In this document: positions 1 to 7,478 of the stretch, piece by piece
Layout: each line of letters begins with the position of its first letter
Position numbering within the stretch: the first letter of the stretch is position 1
Source: Endobugula sp047619205
Lineage (GTDB): Bacteria > Pseudomonadota > Gammaproteobacteria > Pseudomonadales > Cellvibrionaceae
Direction: 5' to 3'
Assembly: GCA_047619205.1 (NCBI GenBank)
Contig: JBLHJR010000042.1
Span: forward strand, 1-25,533
DNA length: 25,533 nucleotides
Translations under genes and position numbers: made by a program
The notes under the pieces: model-generated
Seen by the model: the letters and a program-made list of their open reading frames with translations, nothing else
The model's database searches: none
What the model was told of the DNA's origin: nothing

Positions 1-92
1 CGCAAGGTAAATTAGTCTTATCTATGGCAACAAATGAAGCTGTAAAAGGTGAGATGTTGCATTATCTAGAAGAAATCCGTAGAGCGGCCTAG
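1..92 (+). CDS. 3' end of an unidentified upstream gene (partial)
   Basis: An open frame enters from the left edge (codons in phase from base 3) and stops with TAG at 90-92, giving about 29 residues that end in LEEIRRAA. It lies 79 bases upstream of the glutamate mutase large-subunit gene, on the same strand, so it is probably the preceding gene of the same operon. In clostridial operons the genes before mutE are mutS (B12-binding subunit) and mutL (chaperone-like). The visible tail does not match the GlmS C-terminus as I recall it, and too little is present to identify the protein. Confidence 0.6.
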   Translation, partial: QGKLVLSMATNEAVKGEMLHYLEEIRRAA

Positions 93-171
93 CCATAGCT
101 CGTCTTTTTTATGCAACGTTAGGGTCTTCATTCCTTAGTCGAGCCATTCTTTAAGTCATTAGAAGTTTTCA

Positions 172-1638
172 ATGGAAATTAAAAATAAAATTTTAGATAA
201 AAAACCCTTGCTGCAAGAACGTGAGCAGGTATTACAGTCATGGCCTACCGGTAGTGAAGTAGACTTTGATGAAGCGATCCGTTATCAGCGAGATATTCCC
301 GAAAGTAAACGTTTCTCATCGGCGCTTGCTAGAGCCGATGAGCAGCATAAAACCTTGCTGCAGCCCCGAGCGGGTGTGGCATTACTAAGCGAGCAAATTA
401 CGCTGCTTCAGCACCTACAAGATTCCTGTGATTTATTGCCGACAACTATTGATGCCTACACGCGCTTGAATCGTTATGATGAAGCTGAAGCGGGTATTAA
501 ACATTCTCAACAAGCGGGCACTTCTTTACTCAATGGTTTTCCTGCGGTTAACCATGGCGTGCATGCGTGCCGTGAGTTGGTCGAGTCCGTTAATAAGCCC
601 ATTGAAGTTCGTCATGGAACTCCAGATGCTAGATTGCTAACCGAAATTACTATGGCGGCTGGTTTTACTAGCAATGAAGGCGGTGGTATTTCTTATAATA
701 TTCCTTACTCTAAACGTGTCCCTTTAGAAAAGTCGATTCGGGATTGGCAATACTGTGATCGCATTGTCGGGCTTTATGCGGAAGAGGGAATTATTATTAA
801 TCGAGAGCCTTTTGGTCCTCTTACGGGTACCTTGGTGCCGCCCTTTGTTTCTCATTGTGTGGGATTAATCGAAGGTTTACTGGCGTTGGAGCAGGGCGTT
901 AAATGTATCACTCTAGGCTATGGTCAGGCAGGAAACTTAATTCAAGATATCGCGGCTATCCATTCGCTACGTGATTTGGCTCAAGAGTATTTTCAGCAGG
1001 CAGGGTTTACAGGTTATCGTTTAAGTACGGTCTTTCATCAGTGGATGGGTGGTTTTCCCGATAATGAATCACAGGCGCATTCGGTGATTGGTTTGGGGGC
1101 AACGGCAGCAGCTTTGGCCGGAGCAACAAAAGTCATTGTGAAAACCCCTCACGAAGCTGGAGGTGTACCCACTAAAGAAGCTAACAAGCAAGGTTTAGAT
1201 GCGACGGCGCAAATTATTAATATGGTTAGCGACCAAAAGATGGTGGACAATCAAGCGCTGAGCCAGGAAATTGATTTGATTAAAGCCGAGGTGCGCGCGA
1301 TCATGTCTAAGGTGTTTGAGCTGGGTCAAGGCGATATTGCTGTCGGCGCAGTGCAAGCGTTTAAAATGGGTGTTCTAGATATTCCTTTTGCTCCGGCAGA
1401 TTGTAATGCAGGAATATTAATGCCAGTGAGGGATAATAATGGCGCTGTGCGTATATTAGAGGCGGGGGCAACACCATTGCCTAAAGATGTGATGGATTTT
1501 CATCAGCAATGCATTGGTGAACGGGCGCAAACTGAAGGTCGAGAGATATCCTTTCAAATGGTGATCGATGATATTAATGCGATTTCTGAAGGTAAGTTAG
1601 TTGGGCGACCGAAAGCAGCCGCGCTACGTGCGTTATGA
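172..1638 (+). CDS. glmE: Glutamate mutase (methylaspartate mutase) large subunit E
   Basis: Catalytic subunit of coenzyme-B12-dependent glutamate mutase, which interconverts L-glutamate and (2S,3S)-3-methylaspartate; it needs the small B12-binding subunit GlmS, not in the window. At 488 residues it matches the usual length (about 483) and aligns end to end with the Clostridium cochlearium enzyme as I recall it. Visible blocks are QPRAGVALL (R66), STIDAYTR-like (R98), RHGTPD (R147), SNEGGG (E169), NREPFGPLTGTLVPP, VFHQWMGGFP and KTPHEA. R66, R98, R147 and E169 correspond to the known substrate-binding arginine claw (R66/R100/R149) and E171, with a two-residue offset from one short gap. The ATG at 172 begins a family-typical N-terminus (MEIKNK), though the ribosome site is weak. 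Methylaspartate ammonia-lyase follows after 48 bases, as in glutamate-fermenting clostridia. No damage is seen. Confidence 0.96.
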   Translation: MEIKNKILDKKPLLQEREQVLQSWPTGSEVDFDEAIRYQRDIPESKRFSSALARADEQHKTLLQPRAGVALLSEQITLLQHLQDSCDLLPTTIDAYTRLNRYDEAEAGIKHSQQAGTSLLNGFPAVNHGVHACRELVESVNKPIEVRHGTPDARLLTEITMAAGFTSNEGGGISYNIPYSKRVPLEKSIRDWQYCDRIVGLYAEEGIIINREPFGPLTGTLVPPFVSHCVGLIEGLLALEQGVKCITLGYGQAGNLIQDIAAIHSLRDLAQEYFQQAGFTGYRLSTVFHQWMGGFPDNESQAHSVIGLGATAAALAGATKVIVKTPHEAGGVPTKEANKQGLDATAQIINMVSDQKMVDNQALSQEIDLIKAEVRAIMSKVFELGQGDIAVGAVQAFKMGVLDIPFAPADCNAGILMPVRDNNGAVRILEAGATPLPKDVMDFHQQCIGERAQTEGREISFQMVIDDINAISEGKLVGRPKAAALRAL

Positions 1639-1686
1639 TCCTATAAGCAATAATTGAATGGCAACGACTGATGAAGAGTAATAATA

Positions 1687-2970
1687 TTGAAAATAATTGA
1701 TGTGCTTTTTGTTGCGGGTCATGCGGCATTCTATTTTGATGATCAGCAAGCCATTAAGCAAGGTGCAAAACAAGACGGTTTTATTTATACAGGAAAAGCC
1801 GTGACCGATGGATTTTCGGCAATTCGTCAGCCGGGAGAGTGTGTCTCTATTTTGTTAATATTGGACAATGGGCAAACAGCCAAAGGTGATTGTGTCGCGG
1901 TACAATATTCTGGGGCAGCGGGTCGTGATCCATTATTTTCTAGTAAAAGTGTCATTCCTTTTCTTGAACAACATATTAAACCATTATTACTTGATCGTGA
2001 TGTGAGCTTATTCGTATCAAACTCAAAGTTTTTTGATAAATTAAAAATTCTTAATAGACCATTACATACCGCCATTCGTTACGGTGTTTCTCAAGCGCTA
2101 TTGGATGCTAGCGCTATTGCGAATCAATGCTTAAAAGCAGAAATTATTTGTAAGGAATATAGCTTGCCTATTATTGCTAAGTCTGTGCCACTCTTTGGTC
2201 AGAGTGGTGATGATCGTTATGCAGCGGTAGATAAGATGATACTAAAACAGGTGGATTCTTTACCTCACGCATTAATTAATAATGTGGAGGAAAAGTTAGG
2301 TAGCCATGGTGAGAAACTAATTGACTATGTCCAGTGGTTGAGTCAGCGAATTTTAGAGGTCCGCAGTTCGGAGACTTATTTTCCGGACTTACATATTGAT
2401 GTTTACGGCACTTTAGGGATTATTTTTAAGGATAATTATTTTGATATAGCGCAGTACATTCATCATTTGCAGTCCTTGGCGAAACCATTTCAATTATATA
2501 TTGAAGGCCCCGTTGATGCGGGTAGTCGAGATGGTCAGGTGGAGGCGCTGAAAAAAATTAAAACGTATTTAGACGTATTGAATTCAAGCGCAAAGATAGT
2601 GGCGGATGAATGGTGTAATACTTATGCTGATATTGAGGTTTTTGCTTATGCACATTGCTGCCATATGGTGCAAATTAAAACACCCGATTTAGGTTGTATC
2701 CACAATGTGGTGGAAGCAGTTTTATTTTGTCAGAAAAATGGTATTGAAGCTTATCAAGGCGGTACCTGTAATGAAACTGATATCTCTGCACAAACCTGCG
2801 TGCATCTTGCTTTGGCGGCGCGGCCTGAGCGCATGCTAATTAAGCCCGGCATGGGTTTTGATGAAGGCATGACTATGGTGAATAATGAAATGCAGCGTAG
2901 TGTGGCGCAGTTAGCTCATCGCGAAAAAAAAGCGCGTAAGATTGAAATTGATGATTGGGTGGCTAGTTAA
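1687..2970 (+). CDS. mal: Methylaspartate ammonia-lyase
   Basis: Enolase-superfamily lyase that removes ammonia from 3-methylaspartate to give mesaconate, the step after glutamate mutase. The 427 residues align with clostridial and Citrobacter enzymes (about 413). Active-site residues fall on the same numbers as in the Clostridium tetanomorphum enzyme: H194 in LPHALINNVEEKLG, metal ligands D238 (HIDVYG), E273 (IEGP) and D307 (VADEWCN), and catalytic K331 in VQIKTPDLG. QYSGAAGRDPLF and GGTCNETD are also diagnostic. The start is a TTG at 1687: it gives the family N-terminus (MKIIDV), and GAAGAG at 1673-1678 sits 8 bases upstream. The stop TAA shares one base with the ATG of the CoA-transferase, so the two are probably translationally coupled. 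The gene looks intact. Confidence 0.96.
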   Translation: MKIIDVLFVAGHAAFYFDDQQAIKQGAKQDGFIYTGKAVTDGFSAIRQPGECVSILLILDNGQTAKGDCVAVQYSGAAGRDPLFSSKSVIPFLEQHIKPLLLDRDVSLFVSNSKFFDKLKILNRPLHTAIRYGVSQALLDASAIANQCLKAEIICKEYSLPIIAKSVPLFGQSGDDRYAAVDKMILKQVDSLPHALINNVEEKLGSHGEKLIDYVQWLSQRILEVRSSETYFPDLHIDVYGTLGIIFKDNYFDIAQYIHHLQSLAKPFQLYIEGPVDAGSRDGQVEALKKIKTYLDVLNSSAKIVADEWCNTYADIEVFAYAHCCHMVQIKTPDLGCIHNVVEAVLFCQKNGIEAYQGGTCNETDISAQTCVHLALAARPERMLIKPGMGFDEGMTMVNNEMQRSVAQLAHREKKARKIEIDDWVAS

Positions 2971-4121
2971 TGGGTATGAACGTAAAACCTTTTGATGGTT
3001 TGTTGGTGGTGTCTATTGAGCAAGCGGTGGCCGCACCTTTATGTTCATGTCAGCTAGCCGAAGGCGGCGCGAGGGTGATAAAAATCGAGCGTGCTGAAGG
3101 TGATTTTGCGCGATATTATGATGCAGCTGTACAAGGTGAATCATCGTATTTTATCTGGGCAAATCACGGCAAAGAATCGCTGACGATGAATTTTAAAGAA
3201 GACGTCGATGCGCAACTATTACATCGTCTGTTAGCAACGGCAGATATCTTTATTCAGAACCTGGCGCCGGGCGCTTGTGAGCGAGCGGGCTTTGGTTCGG
3301 CGCAACTGCGCCAAAAATACCCCCAGTTAATTACTTGTGACATTAGTGGTTATGGTGATGAAGGTGATTATCGAGATATGAAAGCCTATGATTTTTTAGT
3401 GCAATGTGAAAGTGGCTTGGTGGCGATTAATGGTTCTCCCGAAGGCTATGGCCGCATCGGCGTTTCGGTTTGTGATATTGGTGCGGGTATGAATGCCCTA
3501 ATCGGTATTCAGAATGCCTTGCTCGTGCGCGCGCGTACGGGGGGTGGTTCTGGGGTACAGGTGTCATTGTTTGATACGGCTGCAGATTGGATGCAGGTGC
3601 CCTTTCTGCATAGTGAATACGGTGGTAAGGCACCACAGCGGGTGGGTTTACATCATCCGTCGATTGCTCCCTATGGTGGCTACCAAACCGCAGACAATGA
3701 AATCTTGGCTATATCTATTCAAAATCAACGCGAGTGGCTGAATTTATGTCGAGAGGTTTTACAGCAAGTGGAATTGGCAACGGATGATCGCTTTAATACC
3801 ATGAGTCAACGGGTAGCTAATCGAAAACAATTGGATAAGGTGATTGATCAATTGTTTTCGAAAAAGACCCGAGCAGAATTAGAAGTGATATTGAAAAAAG
3901 CCGCCATTGCTTATGGTGCGGTTAACTCTGTTGATTCTTTTGCTCGTCACCCGCAATTGCGTCGTAAGGCGGTCACCTTACCCGATGGATCAAACGTTGA
4001 TATTATTGATTCGCCTATTCGACATTCGGTAATACCCGCAAACCAACAATTTGGTGCGGTACCATCATTGGGGCAGCATGCTGACAGTATACGCAAAGAG
4101 TTTGCTGCTATAGAAAGCTAA
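2970..4121 (+). CDS. Class III (CaiB/BaiF) CoA-transferase, probably acting on mesaconate
   Basis: Family III CoA-transferases move CoA between carboxylic acids through an aspartyl-CoA intermediate. The 383 residues include the N-terminal VVSIEQAVAAPLCSCQLAEGGA and VIKIERAEGDFAR blocks, the ISGYGDEG loop, YDFLVQCESGL, and the catalytic aspartate D169 in SVCDIGAGM, the same number as D169 of formyl-CoA transferase. The start overlaps the mal stop by one base, with a second ATG two codons later. Placement directly after methylaspartate ammonia-lyase suggests activation of mesaconate to mesaconyl-CoA, with succinyl-CoA or acetyl-CoA as donor. That matches the succinyl-CoA:mesaconate transferase of the haloarchaeal methylaspartate cycle and itaconate/mesaconate transferases of bacteria. 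The family is clear; the substrate is inferred from neighbours only. Confidence 0.88.
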   Translation: MGMNVKPFDGLLVVSIEQAVAAPLCSCQLAEGGARVIKIERAEGDFARYYDAAVQGESSYFIWANHGKESLTMNFKEDVDAQLLHRLLATADIFIQNLAPGACERAGFGSAQLRQKYPQLITCDISGYGDEGDYRDMKAYDFLVQCESGLVAINGSPEGYGRIGVSVCDIGAGMNALIGIQNALLVRARTGGGSGVQVSLFDTAADWMQVPFLHSEYGGKAPQRVGLHHPSIAPYGGYQTADNEILAISIQNQREWLNLCREVLQQVELATDDRFNTMSQRVANRKQLDKVIDQLFSKKTRAELEVILKKAAIAYGAVNSVDSFARHPQLRRKAVTLPDGSNVDIIDSPIRHSVIPANQQFGAVPSLGQHADSIRKEFAAIES

Positions 4122-4145
4122 TAATAACGATATTACAGGTGCCCT

Positions 4146-5042
4146 ATGTTGACCTCCCCTATATCCATTGCCACAGTTTCCCCCTTACCTTGCTGGCGCT
4201 CCTTATTATTTATTCCTGCGCATAAACTAGATTTTGTTGACTCTGCGGGTAAGCGTGATGCAGATGCGATTATTTTAGATCTTGAAGATAGTGTGCCTGC
4301 TGCAGAGAAGCCGGCAGCACGAAAATATTTGGGTGAAAAAATAGCGTTGTTAACAGCGCAATCGCTCGATATTGTTATTCGCATTAATCACGATCTAATT
4401 AATGCGGTGGCGGATTTGGATGTTGCTGTTACTGAGCAGACTCAAGCTTTGATGATCCCTAAGGTGATGGGCGCTGATCATATTCGTTTGTTGGATGAAG
4501 CGATCTTACACTTAGAGCAACAGCGTGGTTTACTGCCAGGTAAGATTCGTCTGATCGCCTTAATTGAATCCATTGAAGGTTTATGTGCGGTAAATACGAT
4601 CGCACAATCATCGGCTAGATTGTGCGCTATGGCGTTGGGTACAGAAGATTTGTCACTAGATGGGGGCTTCGATACAGAACCGGAAAACTTTATCTTACCC
4701 GCACAGCAACTTATTTATGCTGCAAGATTAGCGAATATTAGGTCTTACGGTTTTCCCGGTAGTATTGCCGATTATTCAGATATAAATAAATTCGCACAGT
4801 GGCAAGTAAAAGCAAAGTCTATGGGGTTTAATGGCGCGCTCTGCATTCATCCATCGCAGGTTGAGCCGATTAATCAGGCTTATACTGTTTCTACAGCGTC
4901 ATTGGCGAATGCGAAAAAAATTGTCGCGGCTTACGAGATGGCGATTAAGAATAAGCAAGGCGTTATTGAAGTTGACGGGAAAATGGTCGATGCGCCGGTT
5001 TTTGAACGGGCAAAAAGAATAATCGCCTCGGCGGCGATTTAA
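4146..5042 (+). CDS. CitE-like acyl-CoA lyase (citramalyl-CoA or beta-methylmalyl-CoA lyase)
   Basis: Member of the HpcH/HpaI-CitE TIM-barrel family, which cleaves 3-hydroxyacyl-CoA thioesters with Mg2+. The 298 residues show RSLLFIPA (R18), AIILDLEDSVP (45-51), VIRIN (R79), MIPKV, IALIESIEGL (E141), ALGTEDLSLDGG (166-174), YGFPGS and GALCIHPSQVEPIN, the usual order of CoA- and metal-binding motifs. It closes the operon 24 bases after the CoA-transferase. In context it should split the hydrated form of mesaconyl-CoA, either citramalyl-CoA (to acetyl-CoA and pyruvate) or beta-methylmalyl-CoA (to propionyl-CoA and glyoxylate). Sequence alone does not decide which. It is a single-domain protein and no citrate-lyase alpha or gamma genes are nearby, so it is unlikely to be part of a citrate lyase complex. 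Confidence 0.88.
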   Translation: MLTSPISIATVSPLPCWRSLLFIPAHKLDFVDSAGKRDADAIILDLEDSVPAAEKPAARKYLGEKIALLTAQSLDIVIRINHDLINAVADLDVAVTEQTQALMIPKVMGADHIRLLDEAILHLEQQRGLLPGKIRLIALIESIEGLCAVNTIAQSSARLCAMALGTEDLSLDGGFDTEPENFILPAQQLIYAARLANIRSYGFPGSIADYSDINKFAQWQVKAKSMGFNGALCIHPSQVEPINQAYTVSTASLANAKKIVAAYEMAIKNKQGVIEVDGKMVDAPVFERAKRIIASAAI

Positions 5043-5083
5043 CACATTCAGTTGACCTCCACTGTCGGGTCAACTTAATGTGT
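5042..5083. terminator. Bidirectional terminator hairpin between convergent genes
   Basis: Two 16-base arms, 5042-5057 and 5068-5083, are reverse complements with a single mismatch around a 10-base loop. The hairpin fills the 44-base gap between the lyase stop (5042) and the argA stop (5087), which converge here. No good U-run follows on either strand, so terminator is inferred from stem strength and position. Confidence 0.65.
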
Positions 5084-5086
5084 AAC

Positions 5087-6403
5087 TTAGTACTTTGAGA
5101 GCGCTTTAACAAAAACTTTCGAATTACGCTGGTAGTTGTAAATGGTTTGTTTTTCTTGGGGTAAAATTTCCAGCGAAGATTCTACAAAACCTTGCTCTAA
5201 AAACCAGTGAGCCGTTTGTGTAGTAAGTACAAATAGCTGCGTCATTTTTAGTTTGCTGGCTTGTTTCTCAACATGAGACAGTAGCTTTGCGGCTTTGCCG
5301 TGACCTTGGTAATCAGGATGGGTCACCATACACGCAAGTTCGCCAGTATTATCTTGCACAAAGGGATACAGTGCGGCACAGGAAATGATCGTCCCATCAA
5401 TTTCCATGACAGTAAAATGTCCGATCTCTTGTTCGAGTAATTCTCGCGAACGTCTGACTAAAACACCTTCTACCTCTAAGGGTTCAATCAGTTCTAAAAC
5501 TCCACCGACGTCGTCAATGCGTGCGCGCCTAATAGTTTCGTAGCTGTCTCTGTGCACCATGGTACCGAAACCATCGCGAGTAAATAATTCTTTAATTAGG
5601 CCACCGTCTTCTTTGTAGCTAATAATTTGCGCGCGATTAACGCCTTGGTCACAAGCCTTGTGGCAAGCTTTGAGTGAAAAGTGGCTGTCGGTGGTGTCTT
5701 TTTTAAGTAGAAATTTTTCGCACTGCAGTAAGGTGAGTTGTTTTTGTAATGCTCCCTCATCGTTAGAAACACCATTATCTTTGGTGAAGGCGATGAGTTT
5801 GTCAGCGCCTAATTCGATGGCAATTTGTGTTGCGATTTCGGTGTAAGTTAAATTGAAAACTTCGCCTGTAACGGAATAACCTAATGGCGAAATCAGCGCG
5901 ATGGAGCCATTGTAAAGTATCTCGTCAATTCCGTGGGCATCAATTTTTCTGACTTTTCCGGTATGTTGTAAATCAACACCATCAACTATTCCGCAAGGCA
6001 TAGCGGTGACAAAATTACCACTTCTTACCTGCAGCTCAGCATTATGCATAGGCGAGCTAGGAAGTCCGGTAGATAGAGCCGCTTCAATGGTAAATCGGGT
6101 AGAACCAATCGCTTCAATCAAATGTTGGAGGCTGGCGGCATCGGTGATTCTACTGCCATGATGGATGTCGCTGACGATATCATGAGATTTTAACTTCTGA
6201 TCAATTTGCTGACGTGCGCCATGCACTAAGACAATGCGCACGCCTAAGTTATTAAGTAGGGCAATATCGTGCACGATATTGGCAAAATTGCTGTGATTAA
6301 TCGCCGCGCCGGGCAGCATCACTACAAAGGTCTTGCCCCTATAAGCTTTAATGTAGGGAGACGTTTGTCTAAAAGAAGAAACGTGATCAGGGCTATCGGT
6401 CAT
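5087..6403 (-). CDS. argA: Amino-acid N-acetyltransferase (N-acetylglutamate synthase)
   Basis: First enzyme of arginine synthesis: acetyl-CoA plus glutamate gives N-acetylglutamate. It is 438 residues (E. coli 443, Pseudomonas 432). The N-terminal part is an amino-acid-kinase fold (about 20-285) with FVVMLPGAAI, HDIALLNNLGVRIVLVHGAR, LISPLGYS and YKEDGGLIKELFTRDGFGTM. The C-terminal GNAT domain (about 290-438) has EPLEVEGVLVRRSRE, ELACMVTHPDYQGHGKA (acetyl-CoA loop), FVLTTQTAHWF and NYQRNSKV. Start ATG at 6403 gives the usual SPYIKAYRGKTFVV N-terminus. ArgA is normally feedback-inhibited by arginine. I looked for an ARG box upstream and found none that is convincing. In many pseudomonads argE sits close by; here it lies 3.7 kb away with foreign material between. 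Confidence 0.97.
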   Translation of the reverse strand: MTDSPDHVSSFRQTSPYIKAYRGKTFVVMLPGAAINHSNFANIVHDIALLNNLGVRIVLVHGARQQIDQKLKSHDIVSDIHHGSRITDAASLQHLIEAIGSTRFTIEAALSTGLPSSPMHNAELQVRSGNFVTAMPCGIVDGVDLQHTGKVRKIDAHGIDEILYNGSIALISPLGYSVTGEVFNLTYTEIATQIAIELGADKLIAFTKDNGVSNDEGALQKQLTLLQCEKFLLKKDTTDSHFSLKACHKACDQGVNRAQIISYKEDGGLIKELFTRDGFGTMVHRDSYETIRRARIDDVGGVLELIEPLEVEGVLVRRSRELLEQEIGHFTVMEIDGTIISCAALYPFVQDNTGELACMVTHPDYQGHGKAAKLLSHVEKQASKLKMTQLFVLTTQTAHWFLEQGFVESSLEILPQEKQTIYNYQRNSKVFVKALSKY

Positions 6404-6488
6404 GGGGGTTTGTATTCATAGTTATAGGATATAGAGAAATTAAAACATAGAGCTTCTATCTAAGTCTATTAGAAAAACAAGTATTGTA

Positions 6489-6508
6489 ACAGGTGAGCTT
6501 ACACCTGT
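6489..6508. repeat. Perfect 7-bp-stem hairpin upstream of argA
   Basis: ACAGGTG at 6489-6495 pairs with CACCTGT at 6502-6508 around a 6-base loop. On the minus strand a T-rich stretch (TTGTTTTT) follows about 10 bases after the stem. It could end transcription coming from the korB remnant or lie in the argA leader. Function is not shown by the sequence. Confidence 0.4.
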
Positions 6509-6560
6509 ACCATTCGGGATGGAGTGAATACGCTATGGTTTAGCTGCCGTTTCTGGGGTA

Positions 6561-6597
6561 AAGCGACAGTCTAAATATTGTGAGTGACGTGTCGCTT
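6561..6597. repeat. Inverted repeat after the korB remnant
   Basis: AAGCGACA at 6561-6568 is the exact reverse complement of TGTCGCTT at 6590-6597, with a 21-base loop. A second small hairpin (CTCCTT 6606-6611 with AAGGAG 6617-6622) overlaps the remnant's terminal stop. The pair may be the old terminator region of the kor operon. Confidence 0.35.
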
Positions 6598-6609
6598 AGG
6601 GCTAGCTCC

Positions 6610-7478
6610 TTAGCGAAAGGAGTCATTAATAGTTTGTAAGGTGGTGTTACCTGGGCAGAGTTCTGCTTTACTGAGAGATTTCAGTGGTTTGTTCGTGGTC
6701 TTAATAATGTCATGTAGGTAACAGGGGTCAGTATCGACATAGAGTCGGCCGGGTGAGTACCTCGCCTTTTTTGTCGCGGCTTGTATGGCGTTAATGGAGC
6801 CATAGCGATCGTGTACATCCATTGCTTCATTGGCTTTATTTAAGCGAATAACAGAACCGTCATGTAGGGTAATTCTTCTGTGGTCCCTGCAGCGTATTCG
6901 GTAGTTATTTCCTCTATCATGGGAACGAAATCGATAGTGCCGGTAACTTCACAGTGTTCGCGTACAAATTCATAACTTTTCTTTGATCTAGCATTGGTGT
7001 TAAAAATCAGACGAGGGGAGACCACATCAATAAAGGCAAGGCTACGGTGGGATATGGCTGCTTTGATGAGTGCTTCTAATTGTTGTTTGTCGCCAGAAAA
7101 ACTGCGTGCAACAAAGGTAGCGCCTAGCTGTAAGACGAGTCTGGCTAAATCAATGGGTTCGTAAAAGCTTTTCATGCCAGCCTATTAACCGATTCAAAAT
7201 CTGTGGTGGCGGACATCTGGCCCTTGGTTAACCCGTAGCAGCTATTATTGTCTACAATATAGTTCATGTTTAAATTACGACCTACCGCATGAGAAAATTG
7301 TCTGCTCCTAAAGATACAGTATCGTCATCGTCAGAGACGCCAATAAAGTTAAATCGCGATTGGCTAAGTTAGCGCTAGTAGTTACTGAAGGCATGCTGCC
7401 ATGTACGGAATTAAAACCGTGGGGATTGCCTAAAAAATAGGTAGGGGTTTTTGATATGGAGAGCTGGGCTATGACCCG
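6610..7478 (-). pseudogene. korB: Decayed, 5'-truncated 2-oxoacid:ferredoxin oxidoreductase beta subunit
   Basis: Read on the minus strand in shifting frames, this stretch follows KorB (TPP-binding beta subunit of 2-oxoglutarate:ferredoxin oxidoreductase) from about a fifth of its length to the C-terminus. The pieces in order are KTPTYFLGNPHGFNSVHGSM and NLANRDLT (about 7450-7340), then GVSDDDDTVSLG, then NMNYIVDNNSCYGLTKGQ, then YEPIDLARLVLQLGATFVAR and FSGDKQQLEALIKA (from 7175), then EITTEYAAGT (near 6900), and finally DVHDRYGSINAIQAA to INDSFR and a stop at 6610. At least three frameshifts and in-frame stops separate them. The TPP motif GDGD reads DDDD, and the GIGCS cysteine segment is deleted (LSISKTPTYF where LSGIGCSSKTPTYF is expected). 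The N-terminal part and korA are missing. It cannot make a working subunit. Homology begins at the stop codon of the neighbouring GGDEF-EAL gene. Confidence 0.9.

Noticed and set aside
6404..6480. ARG box (ArgR operator) upstream of argA
   Set aside because: Only loose half-site similarity (TGAATAC) was found; no symmetric 18-base site is present.
6610..6822. Independent 70-residue hypothetical gene, with a second of 111 residues at 6840-7175
   Set aside because: Both are consecutive fragments of one decayed korB in different frames, as is the 7308-7450 portion of a third frame.
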